A stretch of 39,032 bases of DNA. It comes from an uncultured Bacteroidia bacterium. Lineage in GTDB: Bacteria; Bacteroidota; Bacteroidia; Bacteroidales; Prolixibacteraceae. Below the pieces are notes generated by a model. That model had not been told where the DNA came from. It saw only the letters and a list, made by a program, of their open reading frames with translations, and searched no databases. Where the stretch lies: the NCBI GenBank assembly GCA_903902325.1, contig CAIUUO010000016.1:1-39032 (forward strand), given 5' to 3'. The translations under genes and the position numbers were made by a program. Of this stretch, positions 8,472-16,573 are shown in pieces; the stretch's first letter is position 1; every line of letters begins with the position of its first letter.

Positions 8472-11090
8472 ATGAAAACCTTGTTTCTTTCCCTTTTGTT
8501 AGTAATTCTGATTGTGAACCATCATTCAGCATTTGGAGTTTCGGCAAATACTCAGCCGGTTGAGATCATTCAACCCGACGGAACAAGGATCACAATCATC
8601 CCAAAAGGAGATGAGCATATGAAGTGGGCACAGACTACTGACGGATATTCAATCATGCGAAACAGCAAAGGCCTTTACGAGTACACCAGACTAAGTGAAA
8701 CGATGGATATGGTCCCATCGGGGGTTCAGGTCAGAAACGTTACGGAAAGAACGATGTCTGAAGTGCAATTTCTGCGCAATACCGCCAAAGGGATGACCTA
8801 TTCACAAAATCAGTTCGGAATGATGAAAAACATCCTCCAGATGTCTCCAAAAAACCATTTGAAAGGTGCCTCAACAACAGGAACGAAAAAATTTGTTTGC
8901 ATCCTGATCGGATTTACGGACAAAGCATTCACAAAAACAAAGGAAGATTTTGAGAACCTGTTCAACCAGATTGGATACAACACGGATGGAGCCACCGGAA
9001 GTGTGAATGATTTCTACAGGGAGAACTCCTATAATCAGCTCAATATATCTGTGACGGTCGCCGGACCTTACACTGCAATGCATAACATGGCTTATTACGG
9101 AGCCAATGACGCCAATGGCCATGATGTAAATCCCCAGGCTCTGGTGACTGAAGCGTTGATTCTTGCAGATCCGGCTGTTAACTACGCTGATTTTGACAAT
9201 GACAGGGACGGTACGGTAGACGGGGTTTTTGTCATTCACGCCGGCTATGGTGAAGAGGCAGGCGCTGCCGACAATGCCATATGGTCACACCAATCCACAG
9301 TTTCTTCATTGACTCTGGATGGAATGTACTTGGGTAATTATTCCTGTTCGCCTGAACTCAGGGGCGTAAGTGGATCAGGAATTAGCAGAATAGGCACGAT
9401 ATGTCATGAGCTTGGTCACATCCTTGGCGCTGTAGATTATTATGATGTAAACTATTCAACCGAAGGTAAAAATGACGGTACAGGCAATTGGGATTTGATG
9501 GGAAATGGAGTTTGGAACAACAACGGCGCAACACCGGCACATCATAACCCTTACAATAAGATATTCGTTTATGGCTGGGCGGTACCCAAAAAAATCAATC
9601 CTGGTGATAATATCGTAATGAACGATGCTGAAAAGAACAACAATAGTTTTTACATCATTAATACCGCAACCCCCAATGAATTTTTCCTGTGTGAAAACAG
9701 GCAAAAGCAAAATTTCGATAGTTATATACCAGGGCATGGGTTGGTGATATATCATATTGACGGAAACTATATTAATTCATCCGAATATGCCATCAACACA
9801 GGATCCCACCAGGGTATGTATCCAGTTTGTGCCAATGCACAAGGGTTGCCTCCAACAACCTATGGTATAATCAACAGTGACGGATTGCCCTTCCCCGGTG
9901 CCGACAATAAAACATCTTTTACAGATACAACAATTCCAAATTCACAGTCATGGTCCTCTGCATATACCTATATGCCAATTACAGGTATCCTCGAAAACAG
10001 TATCAGTAAAACAATTTCATTTACATCGCCAATATTGCCCAACCGACCAGTTGCCATCTCTGCCGTTTCAGCCACAAATATTCTTCAAACCAGTTTTGAT
10101 GCAAACTGGAATCTTATAGCTACCGCGACAGGATATAGATTGGATGTAGCCACCGATCCTGATTTTACTAGCTTAGTATCCGGTTGGAACAATATTAATG
10201 TCGGAAATGTGAAAACCTTCCATGTTACAGGGTTATTGACAGGTTCAAATTACTTTTACAGGATAAGGCCTTTCAATACTGGGGGAATTTCTGACAATTC
10301 GAATACCGTTACCTTAAAGACCCTCATCGCTCTCCCGGCCACCCCTTTCGGTTTGACAGCTGTTTCATGCAGTAATCTTGTAACGCTAAAATGGAGCAAA
10401 AACAGTGATCCAAATTTCCTTAAATATCGGATTTATGGAAGCTTAGCCAATAAACAGGCCGTTAGAATGGATTCTACCTATATCGATCGTTATGATACTA
10501 CTCATATCTTTTCAGAACTTACACATGGTTTAACCTACTCTTTCCAGGTCGTAGCTGTCTCTGTAGACGGAACTGAAATCGCTTTCAGCAATAACGCAAC
10601 ATCCATTGTAAAAACCGGTTTAATCCCGGTAATAAAAATGCAATCAGACAAGGCAATTTGTGCAAATCCAGTCGATTCTATCACAAGTTACCAGTGGTAC
10701 AAGGCAAACACAATCATTCTCAACTCCAATCAGCCCTATTGTACTACGAACAAAATGCCCGGAGCCTATTCTCTTGTAACTATCGACCGCTACGGATGTT
10801 TAAACACCTCCAATTCTATTTCAACGGTAGCGAATAATTCTCTTACTATTTATCCAAATCCGGCATCGGTAAGTTTCTCCCTGAAATTGAAAGATGCAGT
10901 TGATGGAGACACCTATGTAAGTGTTATCAACTCTGCAGGAATAAAAGTGATGGAATTCCATACAGACAAGGCGAATATTGAATCACTCAGAGAAATACCA
11001 GTTGACAATCTAAACTCCGGAATCTATATTGTCCAGGCAACTTTGAATCAAAAGGATGTCTATTCATCCAAACTAATGGTCATCAAATAA
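8472..11090 (+). CDS. M6-family secreted metalloprotease with FN3 repeats and T9SS tail
   Basis: An 872-residue secreted zinc protease. After the signal peptide comes an M6 N-terminal region (VEIIQPDGTRITIIPKGDE, WAQTTDGYSIMR). The catalytic domain carries HELGHILGAVDYYD, an HExxHxxGxxD motif with zinc ligands His312 and His316 and general base Glu313. Two fibronectin type III-like domains follow (about 540-720, each with the pattern of aromatic and SNNA/SNTV strands). The C-terminus, from LTIYPNPASVSFSLKL to SGIYIVQATL and KLMVIK, is a type A T9SS sorting domain, so the enzyme is exported across the outer membrane and probably anchored. M6 proteases (InhA-type) degrade host or environmental proteins. 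DUF4402 genes sit on both sides. Confidence 0.93.
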   Translation: MKTLFLSLLLVILIVNHHSAFGVSANTQPVEIIQPDGTRITIIPKGDEHMKWAQTTDGYSIMRNSKGLYEYTRLSETMDMVPSGVQVRNVTERTMSEVQFLRNTAKGMTYSQNQFGMMKNILQMSPKNHLKGASTTGTKKFVCILIGFTDKAFTKTKEDFENLFNQIGYNTDGATGSVNDFYRENSYNQLNISVTVAGPYTAMHNMAYYGANDANGHDVNPQALVTEALILADPAVNYADFDNDRDGTVDGVFVIHAGYGEEAGAADNAIWSHQSTVSSLTLDGMYLGNYSCSPELRGVSGSGISRIGTICHELGHILGAVDYYDVNYSTEGKNDGTGNWDLMGNGVWNNNGATPAHHNPYNKIFVYGWAVPKKINPGDNIVMNDAEKNNNSFYIINTATPNEFFLCENRQKQNFDSYIPGHGLVIYHIDGNYINSSEYAINTGSHQGMYPVCANAQGLPPTTYGIINSDGLPFPGADNKTSFTDTTIPNSQSWSSAYTYMPITGILENSISKTISFTSPILPNRPVAISAVSATNILQTSFDANWNLIATATGYRLDVATDPDFTSLVSGWNNINVGNVKTFHVTGLLTGSNYFYRIRPFNTGGISDNSNTVTLKTLIALPATPFGLTAVSCSNLVTLKWSKNSDPNFLKYRIYGSLANKQAVRMDSTYIDRYDTTHIFSELTHGLTYSFQVVAVSVDGTEIAFSNNATSIVKTGLIPVIKMQSDKAICANPVDSITSYQWYKANTIILNSNQPYCTTNKMPGAYSLVTIDRYGCLNTSNSISTVANNSLTIYPNPASVSFSLKLKDAVDGDTYVSVINSAGIKVMEFHTDKANIESLREIPVDNLNSGIYIVQATLNQKDVYSSKLMVIK

Positions 11091-11339
11091 TTACTTCCTA
11101 TTCCACATTTCCCTTAGAAAGCTCAAAGTGAATTAAATCTCTTGACCTGAGCGCGAGTTGGAGTAATTGGTTTTGACGGAGTTGAAGTTTATTTCTTTCA
11201 TGGTATTCTATGATCCGCGAATTGGCAATAACTGGAAAGGTGTGAATCATGTAAATAATAAACTATAAAATATAACATTCATTGTTAGGCAGATAGATAC
11301 TTTGGCTTTTCAAAATTCACGCATTTGCAACGCAAAAAA

Positions 11340-11843
11340 GTGAAAGCACAAATTATCATTGGAATCATCTTCCTACTCTTCGCAACAAGGTCCCAAACCA
11401 TTGCCCAATCAACTGCCTATGCCAATATTTATGCAGAAGTAGTGGCTCCTGTTGGAATCAGAAATACAAGTGAATTGCATTCCGGAGAAATTGTTATTTC
11501 CAATAAAAATATGGTAGCCTTGATCAGTAACGGTAACCCGATTCCCGGGTCAGAATCAGGATCAGAACCAAACCTCTCAGTCATTTTAAACGCCTTCAGC
11601 ATAACGGATGCCAGTCTGTCAACCTTCAGTATTACACTTCCCCAAGAAAACATAAACATTGGCAATAGCATCTCAAATTCGCTGATTATCAGTAATTTTA
11701 CAAGCAATCAGACTCAGACTGGATCACGTCAAGGTGATAAAATAGGAATTATCATTGCAGCAACTTTAAACATGACTGAAAATCGCACGATCTGCAATAA
11801 CCAGGCAAAACACCCATTCCCAGTTACTTTTAATTACAATTGA
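11340..11843 (+). CDS. exported DUF4402 protein, copy 2
   Basis: A 167-residue exported paralogue of the protein at 7940. The signal peptide (AQIIIGIIFLLFATRSQTIAQ) is followed by TAYANIYAEVVAPVGI, identical over these 16 residues to copy 1. It ends PVTFNYN where copy 1 ends PVTINYN; the middle has diverged and differs in length. There is no ATG start: the frame opens at a TTG (11325), but the GTG at 11340 aligns with the methionine of copy 1 and is preferred. It lies between the M6 protease and the GH5 gene. Copy 1 and copy 2 probably arose by local duplication. Function unknown. Confidence 0.8.
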   Translation: MKAQIIIGIIFLLFATRSQTIAQSTAYANIYAEVVAPVGIRNTSELHSGEIVISNKNMVALISNGNPIPGSESGSEPNLSVILNAFSITDASLSTFSITLPQENINIGNSISNSLIISNFTSNQTQTGSRQGDKIGIIIAATLNMTENRTICNNQAKHPFPVTFNYN

Positions 11844-12044
11844 TACTCACTCCCATGCATCGCGATAACCGGGAAGAAGTGAATTATACATTTTACCAAA
11901 AAATATTCAAAGACGCTTCTCTGATGAGGCAGTAAGTCTTCTTAATACCAACTCATTCCATCTCCTAGCCCACTTATTAGCCTATCTGGAATTCCTGACC
12001 AAAAAATTATTACCTTGTAGAAGTTTTCTAAGAGGATAAACCTT

Positions 12045-14024
12045 ATGAAACACACATTTGCAATAATTCTATTCGTTATTCTGATCCTTTCCGGTTTAAA
12101 ACTTCCGGCACAAACCCCATTTAAGCATGGCGTTAACCTGACTACCTGGTTCCAGACTACGGATGTAAGACAAATCCAATTTACCAAATACACCCGAAAG
12201 GATTTTGTAAATATTAAAAGCCTCGGCTGTGATGTGATACGGCTGCCCATCAACCTGTTTTACATGGCAGGGGGAAAGCCGGACTACACCATCGATCCAA
12301 TTTTTTTTGAGTTCCTCGATCAGGCAGTCAACTGGGCGGAAGAATTGAATATCTATCTGATTCTTGATAATCATACAGACAATGCTTTGGCGAGTAAAAA
12401 CCCAGACCTGGAAACCATCCTTGCGAAAATCTGGATACAAATGGCCGGTCGCTACAAAAACCGTTCAGGATTTATTCTCTACGAAATCATGAATGAACCA
12501 AACGGAATGACGTCGGCTGTCTGGGGAAAAATTCAGCAAACAGCCATTGATGCCATCCGGAGCATGGATACCAAACATACAATCGTAGTAACCGGTATCA
12601 ACAATTTATTAAGCCAGCTTCCTGTCTACACAGATCTCAACCTGCTATATACTTTCCATTTCTACGAACCCGTCCTTTTTACCCACCAGGGAAGCAACTG
12701 GTGGATCCCCGGTTTGGCTACGGTTGCAGATATACCGTTTCCTTACGGGACCGCACCAATGCCTGCCCTGCCCGCTGATTTGATTGGCGATGCATATGTA
12801 AGCAATGCATGGAACAATTACAAGAACGACGGCACTGTCGCCAACATCAAACAGCTTATTGATGTGTTCGTTACATTCAGGAACAACAGGAAGGTGCCCA
12901 TTTACTGCGGCGAATTCGGGGCCTACATGAAAAACAGCCCCGATGCCTCCAGGATAACCTGGTGTAATGAGGTTAGAAAATATCTGGAAGAAAAGTCCAT
13001 CCCCTGGACTACGTGGGATTATCAGTCAGGCGGATTCGGGCTTTTCCGGAAAGGAACCAATGCCATGTTTGATTACGATCTCAACATTCCGTTGGTTACT
13101 GCGCTTGGACTGAATGCCCCTCCTCAAAAGTTATATGCGCTTAAACCGGATTCGGTAGGATTCCCGGTTTATGCGGATTATGTCTGCGAGAAAATCTTTG
13201 AATCAAGCAATGCGAGTGGTGGTACCATCGACTGTTATTCAACCGCTGAACCGAACAACGGGAAATATTGTATTTACTGGACCGGTACTGCGCGATATGG
13301 TTACGTCGGTTTTGATTTCTTGCCAGACAAGGACTTGTCCAAACTGCTCGCCAACAACTACGCTGTCAGTTTCCTGGTAAGGGGAAACACGCCCGGCACT
13401 AAATTTGATATCCGGTTTAATGATACCAAAACTACTGATCCGAATGATCATCCATGGCGTATGGGTTATACCATCGATGAGACGATGGCTCCATGGGACG
13501 GGAAATGGCACAAAATATATATCCCGCTCAAGAATTTCAAGGAACAGGGATCAATGGACGGTATCTGGTATAACCCCATCGGCGCTTACGACTGGAAGGC
13601 AACTGACAATTTGCGATTCGTATTGGAACAGGGTGATTTGAGTGGAAAGTCCATGTGGTTTGACAACATTTGTCTGACGGACAAGGATACTTTGAAGGTA
13701 AACAATTCCACAATTACAGATGTAACGCTAGTACAGCAGGCTGACAACAAGGTTTCCATAATTGTTTACCCCAATCCGGTAAAATACATGGTTACAATTG
13801 ACTACAAAATTAATTCCACGGAAGATGTCAGCATTGAAATCTTTAACCTGAATGGCCAGAAGGTGAAATCGTTGTTGCATAGCCGGCAATTACCAGGCAA
13901 TTATTCCGCGACTTGGGATTCGCGAGACGTAAGTGGCATGCATAGTTCAAGCGGAGTATATCTGTGCCGGCTCTCTTTGTCCGGAAAGATTTACACCCGA
14001 AAGTTTTTATTAAATCCGCACTGA
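12045..14024 (+). CDS. secreted GH5-family glycosidase with binding module and T9SS tail
   Basis: A 659-residue secreted glycoside hydrolase. Signal peptide to about residue 22; a GH5 (cellulase-type) TIM barrel at 25-350 with acid/base Glu151 in EIMNEPNG and nucleophile Glu290 in YCGEFGAY. Supporting motifs are RLPINLF, LILDNHTDN and TFHFYEP. A galactose-binding-like carbohydrate-binding domain follows at about 380-545 (WHKIYIPLKNF, MWFDNICL). The last 85 residues (IVYPNPVKYMVTIDY to SSGVYLCRLSL) are a type A T9SS sorting domain. GH5 members cleave beta-1,4-glucans, mannans or related polysaccharides; the exact substrate cannot be told. There is no SusCD pair nearby, so this is not a classic polysaccharide utilisation locus. 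Confidence 0.92.
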   Translation: MKHTFAIILFVILILSGLKLPAQTPFKHGVNLTTWFQTTDVRQIQFTKYTRKDFVNIKSLGCDVIRLPINLFYMAGGKPDYTIDPIFFEFLDQAVNWAEELNIYLILDNHTDNALASKNPDLETILAKIWIQMAGRYKNRSGFILYEIMNEPNGMTSAVWGKIQQTAIDAIRSMDTKHTIVVTGINNLLSQLPVYTDLNLLYTFHFYEPVLFTHQGSNWWIPGLATVADIPFPYGTAPMPALPADLIGDAYVSNAWNNYKNDGTVANIKQLIDVFVTFRNNRKVPIYCGEFGAYMKNSPDASRITWCNEVRKYLEEKSIPWTTWDYQSGGFGLFRKGTNAMFDYDLNIPLVTALGLNAPPQKLYALKPDSVGFPVYADYVCEKIFESSNASGGTIDCYSTAEPNNGKYCIYWTGTARYGYVGFDFLPDKDLSKLLANNYAVSFLVRGNTPGTKFDIRFNDTKTTDPNDHPWRMGYTIDETMAPWDGKWHKIYIPLKNFKEQGSMDGIWYNPIGAYDWKATDNLRFVLEQGDLSGKSMWFDNICLTDKDTLKVNNSTITDVTLVQQADNKVSIIVYPNPVKYMVTIDYKINSTEDVSIEIFNLNGQKVKSLLHSRQLPGNYSATWDSRDVSGMHSSSGVYLCRLSLSGKIYTRKFLLNPH

Positions 14025-14050
14025 ACCGGAATTGCTGAGCAATATTCCAC

Positions 14051-14058
14051 TATTTTTG
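14051..14058 (+). promoter_or_regulatory. -7 element TATTTTTG before the transpeptidase gene
   Basis: TATTTTTG matches TAnnTTTG, 31 bases before the start codon. The -33 position shows only a weak ATTG at a short spacing. Confidence 0.35.
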
Positions 14059-14081
14059 TCCGATTATTTTTAAACGGATTA

Positions 14082-14828
14082 ATGAGAATATTCATTGCAC
14101 TCTTCCCCATATTGCTCCTGTGTTCAGGAATGACCTCAGATACATTCAGAGAAAAGCAGTTGAACTATACCCGTGTCAGGGAAGCATACGCATCCAAAGA
14201 GAAAATCGTTGAAAAGACACTGACCGGTCATTCGGTTTCACGTGATAACCTTAGGATCTACCTGCGTGTTTTCAAGACCGAAAAGATAATGGAGATGTGG
14301 GCAAAAAACTGCTCCGACTCTGTCTTTTCGTTGGTTAAGGAATTCCCTATCTGCGATCTCTCGGGAGATGTCGGCGCCAAACGGAGATCGCGTGATCTGC
14401 AGGTTCCGGAGGGATTTTACCATATTTCCGGACTGAATCCCTACAGCAAATACTATTTGTCCATAAAGGTCAACTATCCGAATGCTTCTGACAGTATCAG
14501 GGGAGTCCGCAAGCATTTGGGAAATAATATCTTCATTCATGGTTCCTGCATTTCCTCGGGGTGTCTGGCCATGACCGACGACAGGATCAGGGAACTCTAT
14601 GTGTATTGTGTTGAAGCTTACAACGCCGGACAGGAAGAGATCGGCCTGACCATTTTCCCTGCAAGGTTAAGTGATGCAACTTATTCGAATTTACTTTCCT
14701 GGTACGGCAGGTACAAGGATGACGTTAAATTATGGGGCGATCTCAAGAAGAGCTATGATCTTTTTGAGAAAACAAAGATCCCTCCTGCCGTGAAATTCCT
14801 TCCGGACGGAACGCATGATGTGAAATAA
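14082..14828 (+). CDS. YafK-like L,D-transpeptidase family protein
   Basis: A 248-residue exported protein with an N-terminal signal segment (IFIALFPILLLCSG). The YkuD/YafK catalytic core is at about 60-190. Its active-site block is IFIHGSCISSGCLAMTD, with the catalytic Cys in SSGC and the upstream His in HGSC; VPEGFYHISGLNP is the conserved substrate-side strand. YafK/DpaA-type proteins act on peptidoglycan crosslinks; in E. coli DpaA cuts Braun lipoprotein from murein. Whether this one forms or cleaves bonds cannot be read from sequence. It is the last gene of the secreted-protein block. Confidence 0.86.
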   Translation: MRIFIALFPILLLCSGMTSDTFREKQLNYTRVREAYASKEKIVEKTLTGHSVSRDNLRIYLRVFKTEKIMEMWAKNCSDSVFSLVKEFPICDLSGDVGAKRRSRDLQVPEGFYHISGLNPYSKYYLSIKVNYPNASDSIRGVRKHLGNNIFIHGSCISSGCLAMTDDRIRELYVYCVEAYNAGQEEIGLTIFPARLSDATYSNLLSWYGRYKDDVKLWGDLKKSYDLFEKTKIPPAVKFLPDGTHDVK

Positions 14829-14968
14829 ACCTTCACCATAAGACAGATAGATCAAGCACGTCGCACCTTTGAATCCTTTCTCATGCATGCAGTATTGGCT
14901 GCATTGACATTGATTCCCATGCTCAATTTGGTCATGATACCAGGAATTGATTCAAATTTCTTTATCCA

Positions 14969-14987
14969 TTGTGTATTTTTTACACAA
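14969..14987. promoter_or_regulatory. upstream operator, TGTGTA-N5-TACACA
   Basis: The 17-base inverted repeat TGTGTA-TTTTT-TACACA (14970-14986) extends to a 19-base palindrome with flanking T and A. It abuts the -33 box of the Nudix regulator promoter (14992). The half-sites and N5 spacing are the same as in the second site at 15021-15037. Likely an autoregulatory binding site for the Nudix regulator. Confidence 0.72.
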
Positions 14988-14991
14988 ATAA

Positions 14992-15022
14992 TTTGGTGAT
15001 ACAATTTTCATTGCTACCTTTG
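14992..15022 (+). promoter_or_regulatory. promoter TTTG-N19-TACCTTTG
   Basis: A perfect match to the Bacteroidota sigma factor consensus: TTTG at 14992-14995, 19 bases, then TACCTTTG at 15015-15022. Transcription should start near 15028, inside the second operator. It drives the Nudix-VWA pair. Confidence 0.82.
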
Positions 15023-15037
15023 TGTAACAATTACACA
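15021..15037. promoter_or_regulatory. downstream operator, TGTGTA-N5-TACACA
   Basis: TGTGTAACAATTACACA is a perfect palindrome of 7-base arms and 3-base centre. It overlaps the end of the -7 box and the predicted transcription start. Its centre lies 51 bases from that of the upstream site, so both could be held on nearly the same face of the helix. A protein bound here would block RNA polymerase. Confidence 0.75.
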
Positions 15038-15044
15038 TATCGCC

Positions 15045-15800
15045 ATGGAAAAAAACAAAGAATTCTCCTACAAATATCCCCATCCAGCCGTAACAGTTGA
15101 TTGCGTGATCTTTGGATTTGACGGCAAATCATTAAGAATCCTCCTTATTGAAAGAGGTTTAGAACCGTTCAAAGGAAGTTGGGCTTTGCCGGGCGGATTT
15201 GTACGCATGGATGAGACGGTCGAAGAAGCAGCTATGCGTGAATTATTTGAAGAGACCAATGTCAAAGGTGTATACATGAGCCAACTCTCCGTATTCAGTG
15301 AGGTAGACAGGGATCCCAGGGAAAGGGTAATTACTGTTGCTTTTTATGCGCTGGCAAAACCTTCTGACCATGATGTGATTGGAGGCGATGATGCGGCCAA
15401 TGCTCAATGGTTTAGTCTGGATGATTATCCCACCTTGGTCTTCGATCATGAGAAGATTGTCAAGGTTGCCTTTTCGCAACTTCAACGGAACTTTCGCGCC
15501 GGGAATGTTGGGCTGGAAATGTTTGAAGACAAATTTTCCATCTCACAGCTTTATGCATTGCATTCACTGGTAACTCAGCAAGATATTGACAGACGCAATT
15601 TCTATAAGAAGATGACCTCCTACGAATATATCGAACCCACCAGTGAGAAGATGCGTGAAACACCTCATAAACCATCGCAACTCTTTTCACTTGACCGGAC
15701 AACTTATGACTTAAAGGTTATGGAGTCCTTCAATCTTTATCGTTATGATCATGAAGAAAAAGCCAAAGTGCCCAAGTCTAAACACCACGGCAAAAAATGA
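15045..15800 (+). CDS. Nudix-domain transcriptional regulator, NrtR type
   Basis: A 251-residue protein. Residues 15-150 form a Nudix domain with box GFVRMDETVEEAAMRELFEE: the GX5EX7REUXEE core is complete, only the late Gly being replaced by Asn (EETNV). The C-terminal part (about 160-235) is the winged-helix typical of NrtR/AraR regulators (FSISQLYALHSLV, RRNFYKKM). In this family the Nudix domain senses a nucleotide sugar, ADP-ribose or a pentose and the winged helix binds DNA. Because the catalytic residues are intact it may also hydrolyse its ligand. The promoter is bracketed by two matching palindromes, implying autoregulation. It is cotranscribed with the VWA gene. The ligand is unknown. 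Confidence 0.9.
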   Translation: MEKNKEFSYKYPHPAVTVDCVIFGFDGKSLRILLIERGLEPFKGSWALPGGFVRMDETVEEAAMRELFEETNVKGVYMSQLSVFSEVDRDPRERVITVAFYALAKPSDHDVIGGDDAANAQWFSLDDYPTLVFDHEKIVKVAFSQLQRNFRAGNVGLEMFEDKFSISQLYALHSLVTQQDIDRRNFYKKMTSYEYIEPTSEKMRETPHKPSQLFSLDRTTYDLKVMESFNLYRYDHEEKAKVPKSKHHGKK

Positions 15801-15847
15801 AAACAAACATTCACTTAATACTAAACTTGAAAATCTCTCCAAAATGA
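15797..15847 (+). CDS. 16-codon linking ORF between nudix and VWA genes
   Basis: The sequence ATGA at 15797 joins the stop of the Nudix gene to the start of a 16-codon frame (MKTNIHLILNLKISPK). That frame's own TGA overlaps the ATG of the VWA gene (ATGA at 15844). This bridges the 43-base gap with two start-stop overlaps and might couple translation of the two genes. It could equally be chance in AT-rich DNA. Confidence 0.25.
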   Translation: MKTNIHLILNLKISPK

Positions 15848-16494
15848 AACAGACAAAAGTTTACAATCTACTCGTAGTTGACGAAAGCGGATCCATGGAA
15901 ATTATTAAACAGCAAACCATCAACGGGTGTAACGAAACGCTTCAAACCATTCAATCGGCTCAAGAGAAATATCCGGAACAAAATCACCTGGTAACTCTGG
16001 TTTTCTTTAATTCATGCGAAACCAAAACGATTGTAGATTGTATCCCCGTTTCCAAAACAAAACCGCTTAATGAATCCAACTACAACCCAAACTGCAATAC
16101 TCCGCTTTTCGATGCACTCGGCGAGTCATTGACAAGACTTAGATATAAGATCAACCAGGAAGAGGAGCATCATGTCCTTGTTACCATCCTTACCGACGGG
16201 GAAGAAAATTCTTCCAAAGAGTTTAATCACAGGATGATCAACAAAATGATCAATGAGTTGAAAAAGGCCGGGTGGACTTTCACCTTCATCGGCGCCAACA
16301 TTGATGTTGAAAAGGTTGCAACCCAAATCTCCGTCAGTAACTTCATCTCGTTCGAGCAGACGCACGAAGGAACCAAGGCCATGTTTGTCAGAGAACAGAG
16401 TTCCCGGATGAACTATTTTGATAAAATGTCAAAAGGCGAAAGCAAGGAGAAACTCTCTAAAGATTACTTTGAAGAAACGTCAAAGGCAGAATGA
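15844..16494 (+). CDS. small cytoplasmic VWA-domain protein
   Basis: A 216-residue protein that is almost entirely a von Willebrand factor A domain, without signal peptide or membrane segment. The metal-ion-dependent adhesion site is DESGSM (Asp13, Ser15, Ser17), followed by a Thr in NPNCNTPLFDALGES and ILTDGEENSS. The C-terminus is charged (SKGESKEKLSKDYFEETS). Similar stand-alone VWA proteins occur in TerY-type stress loci and act as metal-dependent scaffolds; no ter genes are here. The frame is open further upstream to 15745, inside the Nudix gene, but the ATG at 15844 begins directly at the first VWA strand. It is cotranscribed with the Nudix regulator, which suggests that regulator controls it. 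Confidence 0.87.
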   Translation: MKQTKVYNLLVVDESGSMEIIKQQTINGCNETLQTIQSAQEKYPEQNHLVTLVFFNSCETKTIVDCIPVSKTKPLNESNYNPNCNTPLFDALGESLTRLRYKINQEEEHHVLVTILTDGEENSSKEFNHRMINKMINELKKAGWTFTFIGANIDVEKVATQISVSNFISFEQTHEGTKAMFVREQSSRMNYFDKMSKGESKEKLSKDYFEETSKAE

Positions 16495-16497
16495 CAA

Positions 16498-16528
16498 ACG
16501 ACCCCGCCAGCAAGCCTGACGGAGTCGT
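16498..16528 (+). terminator. hairpin after the VWA gene
   Basis: ACGAC, CCG and CAG pair with CTG, CGG and GTCGT around a CAAGC loop, with two internal mismatches. It lies 4 bases after the VWA stop, between convergent genes. The T-tract is poor, so termination may be partial. Confidence 0.5.
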
Positions 16529-16573
16529 ATCATTTCATTAAGGACGAGAACCATTTAAATTCTCTCTCATAAA

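Noticed and set aside
11200-11900. Weak similarity between the spacers before and after the second DUF4402 gene
   Set aside because: The resemblance is short and gapped and could be chance in AT-rich DNA.
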